From: Pseudoflavitalea sp. G-6-1-2
Lineage (GTDB): Bacteria; Bacteroidota; Bacteroidia; Chitinophagales; Chitinophagaceae
Assembly: GCF_012927185.1 (NCBI RefSeq)
Contig: NZ_JABBGB010000002.1
Coordinates: 1,240,001 to 1,304,000 of the forward strand
Length of the DNA stretch: 64,000 nt
Direction: 5' to 3'
Shown here: positions 53,551-61,705 of the stretch, piece after piece
How positions within the stretch are numbered: position 1 is the first letter of the stretch
How the letters are laid out: each line of letters opens with the position of its first letter
Notes under the pieces: model-generated
The model's database searches: none
What the model saw: the letters and a program-made list of their open reading frames with translations, nothing else
Told to the model about the DNA's origin: nothing
Translations under genes and position numbers: made by a program

Positions 53551-55044
53551 ATGGCTAGAGACATTACTAAATATCTGCATGGCGAAATGAACAAAGCCGC
53601 AGGTAAGGACCATAGCACCCATCGTACAAAGATTGTAGCTACTGTTGGTCCGGCTTGCGACACATACGAGAAGTTGCTCGAACTGGTGAAAGCAGGTGTT
53701 AACATCTTCCGTCTGAACTTCTCTCACGGAAGTCAGGAAGATAAAGCGAAGATCATCGGCTTTATCCGTGAGATCAATAAAAAAGAACCCTACAATATTG
53801 CCATCCTCGGCGACCTTCAGGGACCAAAACTCCGTGTTGGTGAAATCGAGAACGGCGCACTGCCCATTGTTCCCGGCGACATCCTCACTTTCTCTTCCAA
53901 AGAAAAAGTAGTAGGCACCAAAGAAAGGATCTACGTTTCTTATCCAAACCTCCACGAAGATGTTGAGATCGGCAACAAAATCCTCATCGACGATGGCAAG
54001 CTCGAAGTAGAAGTGGTAGACGTTACCAAAGACGGCGATGTAAAAGTGAAAGTAACGTATGGCGGTACTCTCCTTCCCAAGAAAGGCGTTAACCTGCCCG
54101 ATACCCGCATCTCACTGCCATCCATGACCGAAAAAGACATTGCCGACCTGGCTTTCATCATCGAGCAGGAGCTCGACTGGGTGGCACTTTCATTCGTTCG
54201 CAAAGCAGAAGACATTGTAGACCTCAAGAAAAGGCTTGCAGAAAAGAATTCAAAAACCAAAGTGATCGCCAAGATCGAAATGCCTTCGGCACTGGTTGAT
54301 CTCCGCAATATCATTATCGAATCGGATGGTGTGATGGTTGCCCGCGGCGACCTCGGTGTTGAGCTGCCGGTAGAGAAAGTACCTATGGCGCAGCGCGACA
54401 TCATCCGCAAATGTATCCACCGCGCCAAACCCGTTATCGTAGCTACCCAGATGATGGAGAGCATGATCGACCGCGTAAAACCAAACCGCTCCGAGATCAC
54501 AGACGTAGCCAATGCCGTTCTCGAAGGCGCTGACGCAGTAATGCTCAGCGGCGAGACTGCTACCGGCAAACATCCTCCCCTCGTTGTGGAAACCATGCGC
54601 AAGATCATTCTCGAAGTGGAAAGAACCGAATACCGCTACAACCGCGAAGACGATCTCAAACCACAGCCTCACTCTCCCAGCTTCCTCAGCGATGCAGCCT
54701 GTTACAACGCCTGTAAGCTGGCCGACGACACACAGGCTGATGGCCTCATTGGCATGACGCAGAGCGGCTACACAGCCTTTATGCTCAGCAGCTATCGCCC
54801 GAAAGCGCCTCTGTATATTTTCACGAAGGAACGTTCTCTGGTGAATCAGCTGAGCCTCAGCTGGGGCGTACGTGCCTTCTTTTATGATGAAGAAGAAAGT
54901 CTGGATGAGATCATCCACGACCAGCATAAGATCCTTAAAGAGCGCGGATTTGCGAAAACAGGAGATGTTATCGTTAACACAGGTTCTACCCCAGTAAAGG
55001 AGCACCTGCCTACCAACGTGATCAAGATCACAAAGATAGTCTAA
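53551..55044 (+). CDS. pyk: Pyruvate kinase
   Basis: This 497-residue enzyme contains TKIVATVGPACDTYE at the start, ILGDLQGPKLRVGEI, the active-site KIEMPSALVDL with the conserved lysine, VARGDLGVELP, and ATQMMESMI. It converts phosphoenolpyruvate and ADP to pyruvate and ATP at the end of glycolysis. The C-terminal regulatory domain (about 370-497) is present. The gene follows pfkA by 43 bp and ends at a perfect terminator, so pfkA-pyk is a two-gene operon. Confidence 0.97.
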   Translation: MARDITKYLHGEMNKAAGKDHSTHRTKIVATVGPACDTYEKLLELVKAGVNIFRLNFSHGSQEDKAKIIGFIREINKKEPYNIAILGDLQGPKLRVGEIENGALPIVPGDILTFSSKEKVVGTKERIYVSYPNLHEDVEIGNKILIDDGKLEVEVVDVTKDGDVKVKVTYGGTLLPKKGVNLPDTRISLPSMTEKDIADLAFIIEQELDWVALSFVRKAEDIVDLKKRLAEKNSKTKVIAKIEMPSALVDLRNIIIESDGVMVARGDLGVELPVEKVPMAQRDIIRKCIHRAKPVIVATQMMESMIDRVKPNRSEITDVANAVLEGADAVMLSGETATGKHPPLVVETMRKIILEVERTEYRYNREDDLKPQPHSPSFLSDAACYNACKLADDTQADGLIGMTQSGYTAFMLSSYRPKAPLYIFTKERSLVNQLSLSWGVRAFFYDEEESLDEIIHDQHKILKERGFAKTGDVIVNTGSTPVKEHLPTNVIKITKIV

Positions 55045-55066
55045 GCATAGACGTGATGAAATACAG

Positions 55067-55092
55067 ATCCGGTGCAGCATGCTGCACCGGAT
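55067..55092 (+). terminator. Terminator of pfkA-pyk
   Basis: A perfect 26-bp palindrome (ATCCGGTGCAGCA and its complement) is followed by six Ts. Confidence 0.92.
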
Positions 55093-55124
55093 TTTTTATT
55101 GTAGCTGTTGCTTTTGTTTTTACC

Positions 55125-55276
55125 GGCCGCAAAGGGATATGAGAATCCGTCTGAAAAATGTGCCGGACAGAGTTGTATCTCCGATAGACTTTTGTTGGGA
55201 GGATGGAACAATAGAATATATTTCAAAGCCTGTGCAACACATTTTAAGGACGGGATTATCATATCCCATTGCGGCC
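55125..55276 (-). repeat. R1 palindromic repeat, copy 2 (reverse orientation)
   Basis: Arms 55125-55151 and 55249-55276 are inverted with two mismatches and one extra base. The core, read on the minus strand, aligns with copy 1 and copy 3: GCAACACATT at 55234-55243 and AAATGTGCC at 55156-55164 are the reverse of the blocks in the other copies. Its arms are related to but not the same as those of copy 3, and the changes keep the two arms paired. It lies just after the pfkA-pyk terminator. Confidence 0.8.
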
Positions 55277-55390
55277 TGACCGCTGATTGTGCAGATTTTC
55301 AGCACCTTTGCTTTGGGGCTGATCGTTAAGTAACGTTGCCCAACAACCGCTCTCAGACGGAAACCCTTACGCAGTTGCACATGCTGTAAC

Positions 55391-55548
55391 CGGGCAGCAA
55401 TGGGTGTGAGCAATCCAGGCCTTAAAATGTGTTGCGCAAAAGCCTGGTTGTATTCCGCTGCCCAATCCGGTCCCATACCAGTTGATCTGTGATTCTACAC
55501 TGCCGGGCACATTTTTCAGCCGGATTGATCACAACCCTTTGCTGCCCG
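55391..55548 (+). repeat. R1 palindromic repeat, copy 3
   Basis: Arms 55391-55416 and 55522-55548 are nearly perfect inverted repeats; the core shows AATGTGTTGC (55426-55435) and GGCACATTT (55506-55514). It points towards the cutC gene end, in the opposite orientation to copy 2. The 114 bp between the copies (55277-55390) has no recognised content. Confidence 0.8.
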
Positions 55549-55570
55549 TGCATATCAATCACAACAATTG

Positions 55571-56317
55571 TTATACAGCCCTTAACTCTTCGAGTGTTCT
55601 TTTGATCTCTTCTGCATCTGCCATGAACACATCTCCGGTATCTCTGATCTCCGGATTCTGATACGTAACGGCAGATTGAATCAGCTTCTTCGCTGATGTA
55701 TGAAATTCGTTTGCACCCGTTGCCTGTTTCAGTGCACGGATATTCGATGCCCGCACACCCGCTCCCGGCATGATGATGATGCGGCCATCGGCCTGCTCAA
55801 TCAGTTGCTTCAGCAACGCAGCGCCCTGCGGCGCAGTAGGCTGATGTCCGCTGGTGAGTATTCGCTCGCATCCGCAGCCGATCAGCTCTTCGAGCGATTG
55901 GAATGCATCGGGCGTACTGTCGAACACCCGATGACAAGTCACCTGCATCGGCCATGCCCATTCAACGATGCGCTTCATGCCATCGGTATCGATTCGTCCG
56001 TCTGCAAGCTGCACTCCGGTGGAGATGCCTTCGCAGCCGATGGATTTGCACAACAGAATGTCGTGACGCATAATGCGCCACTCATTATCATCATATAAAA
56101 AATCTCCGCCGCGCGGACGGATGATCGGATACAATTCTATGCTCAGTTTTTCACGCGTAAGCTTCAATGCGCCAGCACTTGGCGTGATGCCACCTTCAGG
56201 CGCACTGGCACAGAGTTCTACGCGTGCAGCTCCCGCCTCCTGTGCAATAATGGCCGACTGAATATTGTATGCACAGATCTCCAGCACCGAGCTGGTTATT
56301 GTTTGTTCTACTTCCAT
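55571..56317 (-). CDS. cutC: CutC family protein (copper homeostasis-type TIM barrel)
   Basis: This 248-residue protein has a TIM barrel of the CutC family, with ARVELCASAPEGGITPS near residue 31, YPIIRPRGGDFLY near residue 62 and VTCHRVFD near residue 124. The family was linked to copper tolerance in bacteria, but that role is disputed, and this copy is 19 kb from the copper island. It overlaps the glycosylasparaginase gene upstream by 10 bp, which suggests a shared transcript with enzymes of nutrient breakdown. Length is normal. Confidence 0.93.
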   Translation of the reverse strand: MEVEQTITSSVLEICAYNIQSAIIAQEAGAARVELCASAPEGGITPSAGALKLTREKLSIELYPIIRPRGGDFLYDDNEWRIMRHDILLCKSIGCEGISTGVQLADGRIDTDGMKRIVEWAWPMQVTCHRVFDSTPDAFQSLEELIGCGCERILTSGHQPTAPQGAALLKQLIEQADGRIIIMPGAGVRASNIRALKQATGANEFHTSAKKLIQSAVTYQNPEIRDTGDVFMADAEEIKRTLEELRAV

Positions 56318-57309
56318 TTGCTTTCTGCTTCGTAAATTTTTTCTTCTTTATTGCTCTTCACAGAATAGGTGAATCCTTTCTGCAATGCATATGCGCCGTA
56401 TTGTCCTTTTTTGTTGATCGCCAGAAAGCCCACCTGAATGGTCTTCGCTTTTTCTGGATTGCGCTTGATAAGCCGCTCTACCGCTGCTTTACAGGCCTCT
56501 TTGGGATTGTACCCCTGACGCATCAGCTCTACTACAAGATGTGAACCAACAATGCGGATCACTTCTTCTCCAACTCCTGAGGAAGTGGCTGCACCTACTT
56601 CGTTGTCTACATACAATCCCGCTCCGATGATCGGTGAATCTCCTACCCTGCCGCGCATTTTGAATGCCATGCCACTGGTGGTGCAGGCTCCGCTGAGATG
56701 GCCTTTCGCATCCATCGCCAGCATGCCGATAGTATCATGATTGTATGGCCCTCCGGGAAGATTTTTTGCATTCTCGATATTCATCACCGGCTCATACTTC
56801 GATTCTTTCAGCCATTCTTTCCAGGCTTTCTCCGATTCGGGGGTGAGCAGGTTTTCTTTCTGAAATCCGTTGGCCAGCGCAAACTGCAGAGCGCCATCTC
56901 CGATGAGTACAACGTGTGGTGTTTTTTCCATCACCAGCCTTGCCACCGCAATGGGATGAACGATGTGCTCAAGTCCCATCACAGATCCGCATCTGTATTG
57001 TTCATCCATGATGCAGGCATCGAGCGTAACATGCCCTTCACGATCGGGCATGCCGCCATATCCTACAGTATGATTATTGGGATCAGCTTCGGGGATCTTC
57101 ACACCTGCTTCTACTGCATCGAGTGCAGATCCGCCACTGCCAAGGGTTTTCCAGGCTTCGGCATTGGCTTCCTTACCAAAATCCCAGGTGGAGATCACAA
57201 TGGGATCGTTGATTACAGGTGAATGATTTGCTGCGAATAGATTTTTCCCTGCGAGCGCAGCAACTGATGCGGCGGCAGAACGAAACAGGAATTTCCTGCG
57301 TGTACTCAT
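56308..57309 (-). CDS. Glycosylasparaginase (N4-(beta-N-acetylglucosaminyl)-L-asparaginase)
   Basis: This 333-residue Ntn-hydrolase has a Tat-like signal with STRRKFLF. A beta-subunit start at HDTIGM follows, where Thr193 becomes the N-terminal nucleophile after autocleavage. The alpha part includes GSGGSALDAVEAG, and the beta part includes GDSPIIGAGLYVDNEVGAA. It removes asparagine-linked N-acetylglucosamine from glycopeptides, probably in the periplasm. Enzymes of this type are known from flavobacteria. It is the middle gene of an NTF2-like, glycosylasparaginase, cutC unit, overlapping cutC by 10 bp. Confidence 0.92.
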   Translation of the reverse strand: MSTRRKFLFRSAAASVAALAGKNLFAANHSPVINDPIVISTWDFGKEANAEAWKTLGSGGSALDAVEAGVKIPEADPNNHTVGYGGMPDREGHVTLDACIMDEQYRCGSVMGLEHIVHPIAVARLVMEKTPHVVLIGDGALQFALANGFQKENLLTPESEKAWKEWLKESKYEPVMNIENAKNLPGGPYNHDTIGMLAMDAKGHLSGACTTSGMAFKMRGRVGDSPIIGAGLYVDNEVGAATSSGVGEEVIRIVGSHLVVELMRQGYNPKEACKAAVERLIKRNPEKAKTIQVGFLAINKKGQYGAYALQKGFTYSVKSNKEEKIYEAESKWK

Positions 57310-57339
57310 GTGATGTTTTTTATGATCTGTGGACGATGT

Positions 57340-57825
57340 CTATTGTCGGTTCTCCATAAACTGACGGAGACTTTTCTTTGCTTTCTTTCTGATGGGATTC
57401 TGAATAAATCCGCTCCATCCCAGCAACAGGCCAGGTAACCCCAATGCCTGCTTGCTCCATTTGTATAAATCGAAGCTGTCCATATGTTCGATGAACAGCC
57501 CATCCCTGAAACGGAAATCTGCTTCCACAACATTGATCACTTTTCTGCCTGTACCTGTGAAAGTGTACTCGGCTACCCATCGGCAGGAGCCGTACTCTTC
57601 GTCTTCATTCAGTTTTTCAGAATCAAGATTGCTGACTGTTACACGAAGATCTGTTGCACGCTTGCAGAGCATCTCCCACATGGCTTTCACTTCTTCAAAG
57701 TTCAGGTTCTCGAACACAGGATCGTAAAAGATCACATCGGGATGATAACATTCCGCCATCGTCCGGTAATCGCGCCTGTTGAGTGCCGCATAAAAGTTTT
57801 CTATCAATTGTTCGTACCGTTGCAT
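57340..57825 (-). CDS. NTF2-like/SnoaL-fold protein
   Basis: This 161-residue protein has the small alpha+beta cone of the NTF2/SnoaL superfamily: helices at the N-terminus with NFYAALNRRDYRTMAECY, then beta-strands with HPDVIFYDPVF and later EADFRFRDGLF. Such proteins range from isomerases to binding domains; no catalytic role can be read here. It is first in a unit with glycosylasparaginase (30 bp downstream) and cutC, and is divergent from the S15/CocE hydrolase gene. Confidence 0.85.
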   Translation of the reverse strand: MQRYEQLIENFYAALNRRDYRTMAECYHPDVIFYDPVFENLNFEEVKAMWEMLCKRATDLRVTVSNLDSEKLNEDEEYGSCRWVAEYTFTGTGRKVINVVEADFRFRDGLFIEHMDSFDLYKWSKQALGLPGLLLGWSGFIQNPIRKKAKKSLRQFMENRQ

Positions 57826-57888
57826 ACATTTCCGGGGATTATCTTGGTCAACTTAGCTATTTTTAGGCCACTAAAAATACGGTTTACC

Positions 57889-59793
57889 ATGAGAAAATAT
57901 TTAGCTCTGATCATTGCCTCTTGTCTGGCTCAGGCAGGGCTTGCGCAACAGTTTGCGCAGGACTCCACCTGGATCCTGAACAATTATACCAAAAAAGAAT
58001 TTCAAATCCCCATGCGGGATGGTAAAAAACTGTTTACCAGCGTATATCTTCCGAAAGATGCTACAGAAAAGCATCCTATCCTCTTCACCAGAACGCCTTA
58101 CACGGTTGCACCTTACGGAACGGCCTTCAGTCCCCGCCTCTGGATGCTCGATTACCGCTACTTCGCGCGCGAGAACTACATCATTGTGTTTCAGGATGTA
58201 AGAGGAAGATGGATGAGCGAAGGCGAATTTGTGGATGTTCGTCCGTTCAATGCCAATAAGAAAACCAATGATGAAATCGATGAAGCCAGTGATACGTACG
58301 ATGCCATCGACTGGATGGTAAAGAACCTGCCGGACAACAACGGCAATGTAGGCGTGTTCGGCACCTCCTATCCCGGTTTCTATTCTACCATGGCCGGACT
58401 CAGCGGCCACCCTGCACTCAAAGCAGTGAGTCCGCAGGCGCCTGTTACAGACTGGTTCCAGGGAGACGATTTCCACCATAACGGCGCTTTCTGTCTGATG
58501 GATGCATTCGCATTCTACGTAACCGCAGGCTTCGGACATCCGCGTCCACAGCCCACTACAGCACGTCCGAATGTAACACTCAAACTTCCTAAGAACGACA
58601 ACTACGAAACTTACCTGCGCATCGGTGCACTGAAGAATTTCCTTGCACTCACCGGCGACAGCATTCAGTTCTGGAAAGATATGTTCGCACATCCAAACCG
58701 CGATGCATTCTGGGAAGCACGTGATGCCCGCAACTCACTGCAACATTTCCCTGCAAACACTGCATCGCTTGTGGTAGGTGGCACCTACGATGCAGAAGAC
58801 TGCTTCGGTGCATGGAGAACATACGAAGCCATCGAAAAGAAAGCAAAGAACAACAATAAGGTAGTGATGGGGCCCTGGTATCATGGGCAATGGATGATGC
58901 AGGATGGCGACCATCTCGGCCATGTTCGTTTCGGCGACAACACTTCACATTATTATCAGAATCAGATCGAGATCCCTTTCTTCAACTATTACCTGAAAGG
59001 AAAAGGCGATATCTCTCATATACCCGAAGCATCCGTGTATTTCACAGGAGCCAATGAATGGAAGAATCTGCCGCAGTGGCCGGTAGCGGAGAAAAAAGAT
59101 CAGCCGATCTACCTGCAGGAGAGCGGATTGCTGAGCTGGAGCAAACCCACGGCCAAAGCCAGTTTCAGCGAATATGTGAGTGATCCTAAAACACCGGTCC
59201 CTTACACGGAAGATATTCATTACACACGCACGCGCGATTACATGACGGACGATCAGCGTTTTGCTGCACACCGTTCGGACGTACTCACTTTTCAAACACC
59301 TGTGCTCGAAAACGACCTCACACTCGGCGGGACAGTAATTGCCGATCTGCTCGCCAGCATCACTACCACCGACGCAGATTTTGTGGTGAAAGTGATCGAT
59401 GTATTTCCTGATGATTTCAAATACCCAGGTTTTGTAGACAATACCAGCCGCACAGCAGGTACGGGCGATTATCCAATGGGAGGTTATCAGATGCTGGTTC
59501 GTGGCGAGATCATGCGCGGCCGCTTCCGCAACAGTTTTGCAACACCCGAAGCATTCAAGCCAAACAAAGTGGAACGCGTGAAATTCGAACTGCCCGACAT
59601 AGCACATACTTTCAAAAAAGGCCATCGCCTGATGATCCAGATCCAAAGCAGCTGGTTCCCGCTGTTCGACAGAAACCCGCAACAGTTTGTAGACATCTAC
59701 AAATGCAGTGATGCAGATTTCAAAAAAGCGAACATTAAGATCCATCACGATGCCGCAAACAGCAGCAGCATTATTCTGCCTGTAATTCCTTAA
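57889..59793 (+). CDS. CocE/NonD-family S15 hydrolase (X-Pro dipeptidyl-peptidase-like)
   Basis: This 634-residue exported enzyme has a signal peptide (1-20). An alpha/beta hydrolase domain follows, with the nucleophile elbow GTSYPG (Ser160) and the segment DVRGRWMSEGEF. The C-terminal jelly-roll domain contains VERVKFELPDIAHTFKKGHR. The family includes X-Pro dipeptidyl-peptidases and acyl esterases; the exact specificity is unknown. The ATG at 57889 is preferred because it begins a signal peptide; the frame is open 135 codons upstream, but that stretch overlaps the divergent gene. A strong terminator follows. Confidence 0.88.
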   Translation: MRKYLALIIASCLAQAGLAQQFAQDSTWILNNYTKKEFQIPMRDGKKLFTSVYLPKDATEKHPILFTRTPYTVAPYGTAFSPRLWMLDYRYFARENYIIVFQDVRGRWMSEGEFVDVRPFNANKKTNDEIDEASDTYDAIDWMVKNLPDNNGNVGVFGTSYPGFYSTMAGLSGHPALKAVSPQAPVTDWFQGDDFHHNGAFCLMDAFAFYVTAGFGHPRPQPTTARPNVTLKLPKNDNYETYLRIGALKNFLALTGDSIQFWKDMFAHPNRDAFWEARDARNSLQHFPANTASLVVGGTYDAEDCFGAWRTYEAIEKKAKNNNKVVMGPWYHGQWMMQDGDHLGHVRFGDNTSHYYQNQIEIPFFNYYLKGKGDISHIPEASVYFTGANEWKNLPQWPVAEKKDQPIYLQESGLLSWSKPTAKASFSEYVSDPKTPVPYTEDIHYTRTRDYMTDDQRFAAHRSDVLTFQTPVLENDLTLGGTVIADLLASITTTDADFVVKVIDVFPDDFKYPGFVDNTSRTAGTGDYPMGGYQMLVRGEIMRGRFRNSFATPEAFKPNKVERVKFELPDIAHTFKKGHRLMIQIQSSWFPLFDRNPQQFVDIYKCSDADFKKANIKIHHDAANSSSIILPVIP

Positions 59794-59817
59794 TCATAGC
59801 GAGGACGTTGTCCTGAT

Positions 59818-59860
59818 AAATAAATTGGGGCTGACCTTTTGAGTCAGCCCCAATTTATTT
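59818..59860 (+). terminator. Terminator of the S15 hydrolase gene
   Basis: An 18-bp perfect stem (59818-59835 and 59843-59860) containing GGGGCTGAC / GTCAGCCCC is followed by T-rich sequence. Confidence 0.88.
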
Positions 59861-59864
59861 TCGC

Positions 59865-59926
59865 GGGTGCCCAGTCGCTCGCGAACCAATTTGCACCTTG
59901 CATCCAACCCGTCGCCCGCGAAGCAA
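59865..59926. repeat. R2-related repeat, second locus
   Basis: The 21 bp at 59865-59885 are identical to 28654-28674, and a second GCGAAGCAA lies at 59918-59926, 37 bp after the first GCGAA. This is a shortened or decayed R2 copy, again beside a gene end. Confidence 0.55.
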
Positions 59927-59974
59927 TCCACCATTTTATTCTCAGGGTTGACCCCGAAGAAGATTACCTTATAA

Positions 59975-60008
59975 CAAAAAAAAGTGGCCGTCCCGAAAAA
60001 GGACAGCC
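59975..60008 (-). terminator. Terminator of the SusD-like gene
   Basis: GGCCGTCC (59986-59993) and GGACAGCC (60001-60008) pair with one mismatch. On the minus strand a run of eight Ts follows. Confidence 0.75.
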
Positions 60009-60070
60009 TGACTTACCCTATTGATCGTTTGGTCTAAGGTTATAGAACTATTCTGAAATGAACATCAAAA

Positions 60071-61678
60071 CTATTTGTTCCACCATACACGGGTACCTGC
60101 ATTATCGTCTCCATCGAGGACTTTCAATGCACTCTGATACCCTGCCTGATTGGCTTCGCGTTCAGAGATCACAAATGGAACGCGTTTGATGAATTGTCCG
60201 TTAGGAATTACGCCACCACTGTTATTGATCACAACAGGGAAGATCTTTGGAAAACCTGTACGGCGTTGTTCTGCCCATGCTTCACCAGATTCAGGGAAGG
60301 TAGCGATCCATTTCTGAGTGATGATGCGCTCCAGCTTTACAGCTTCAGGAGCAGCGTCGTCCCACTTCGGAGTGATGGTGCTGAGGATCGGGTTGCCGGC
60401 ATTAACATCGTTCGCAGGGTTTTTAGGATCCACATATGGTCTTGGTGTAGCGTTGCTGTTCAGATAGGCGGTCAGTTCTGAAGCTGCAACACCCCACTGG
60501 GAGAAGCTGAGTTTGATACCATTTTCGTATGCTTCTTTTACAGTGCTTACACCTGCATCCGTCCATCCGCGCAGTTTAGCTTCGGCACGCAGGAACCATG
60601 TTTCAGCAGCCGTCATCAGTGGCATTTTAGTGCCCAGCGGTGCAATGGAAGAGAATTTGGTATACTCGTTTCCGGTGATGGTGATACCACTGCGGATGCC
60701 TCTGTACTGACCTGCAAAATCAGGATCCGTAGCGGGCAGGAAATACTTCTTCATTCTCGGATCTGCATATCCATTGAGGAAAGATTCCATGGATGCATTC
60801 ATTCTGATATTACCCCAGCCAATGGCAATGATCTCGATTGGATTGGTGATGGTCTTACTGTTGATGATAAAATCCTGCGCATTTGTTTCGAGCAGTCCGT
60901 ATTTGTTGCCCAGCGCTTTCTCTCCTTCCGTTTTTGCTTTGGCAGGATCGATTTTCGCAATCCTGTTGGCGAGACGGAGGCGGGTGGAATTGAGCAGACG
61001 CATCCAGTTGTCGAAGCTTCCGTTATAGGCGAGATCGTTCACACCATAATCGTTCTTGAAACCTTCGGGATTGGCGAGCTGCTTGTCTACAAACGGCGCC
61101 AGTTTTGTTTGTGCATCATCCAGATCTTTGAAGAAAGCATAATAAACGTCTTTCTGACTTTCATATGTTACACTTCCGTCTGAATTGATCTTGGAGAAAT
61201 TGTTGTACACAATTGGGCCGTAGGTATCTGTGATGCGGTGCATGCCCACTACTTTCAGCAATAATGCCCATGCTTCGAACTGAGGAAGATTGTCTTTTGC
61301 TGCACGGTTTGCGATGGCTTTCAAAGGAGCCATTACAGCGGCGTAAGCAGTTACCCAACCGGTATTGTTCCACTCATCGATCATCGCATAGTTGGTGTTG
61401 TTAACATTGCCTGCAAATGCATTGGGCGTCATCATAAATCCAGACCAGATATCGGAGCCGAGGTTTTTACCACGCTGATATTGCCAGTCGGGAGCGTATT
61501 GGTGGATGTTCAGCTGAACCTGGGCAAATTGTTTGAAATCACCTGCCAGGTCTTCTTCGCTGAGTCCGTATGGGTCGGTATTGATCGATTCAAACCTTTT
61601 GGTGCAGGAAGCGATCGTAATGCTGCATCCGGCAACCACCCACAAAAGAGCTTTATTGAATGTAAGCTTGCGTTTCAT
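60071..61678 (-). CDS. SusD/RagB-family nutrient-binding outer-membrane lipoprotein
   Basis: This 535-residue protein has a lipoprotein signal with lipobox IASC (Cys25) and a helix-rich SusD/RagB fold (TPR-like, about 40-530), with WALLLKVVGMHRITDTYGPI as a typical SusD segment. SusD proteins sit on the cell surface as the lid of the SusC transporter and bind oligomeric nutrients. It begins 27 bp after the SusC gene on the same strand and ends in a terminator. No glycoside hydrolase, peptidase or regulator is seen in the remaining window, so the substrate is open. Confidence 0.95.
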   Translation of the reverse strand: MKRKLTFNKALLWVVAGCSITIASCTKRFESINTDPYGLSEEDLAGDFKQFAQVQLNIHQYAPDWQYQRGKNLGSDIWSGFMMTPNAFAGNVNNTNYAMIDEWNNTGWVTAYAAVMAPLKAIANRAAKDNLPQFEAWALLLKVVGMHRITDTYGPIVYNNFSKINSDGSVTYESQKDVYYAFFKDLDDAQTKLAPFVDKQLANPEGFKNDYGVNDLAYNGSFDNWMRLLNSTRLRLANRIAKIDPAKAKTEGEKALGNKYGLLETNAQDFIINSKTITNPIEIIAIGWGNIRMNASMESFLNGYADPRMKKYFLPATDPDFAGQYRGIRSGITITGNEYTKFSSIAPLGTKMPLMTAAETWFLRAEAKLRGWTDAGVSTVKEAYENGIKLSFSQWGVAASELTAYLNSNATPRPYVDPKNPANDVNAGNPILSTITPKWDDAAPEAVKLERIITQKWIATFPESGEAWAEQRRTGFPKIFPVVINNSGGVIPNGQFIKRVPFVISEREANQAGYQSALKVLDGDDNAGTRVWWNK

Positions 61679-61705
61679 AATTTTTTAGTTGCGTTGGTTA
61701 ACAGA

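Noticed and set aside
57484-57888. N-terminal extension of the S15 hydrolase of 135 codons
   Set aside because: It lies antisense to the NTF2-like gene and the signal peptide begins at 57889.
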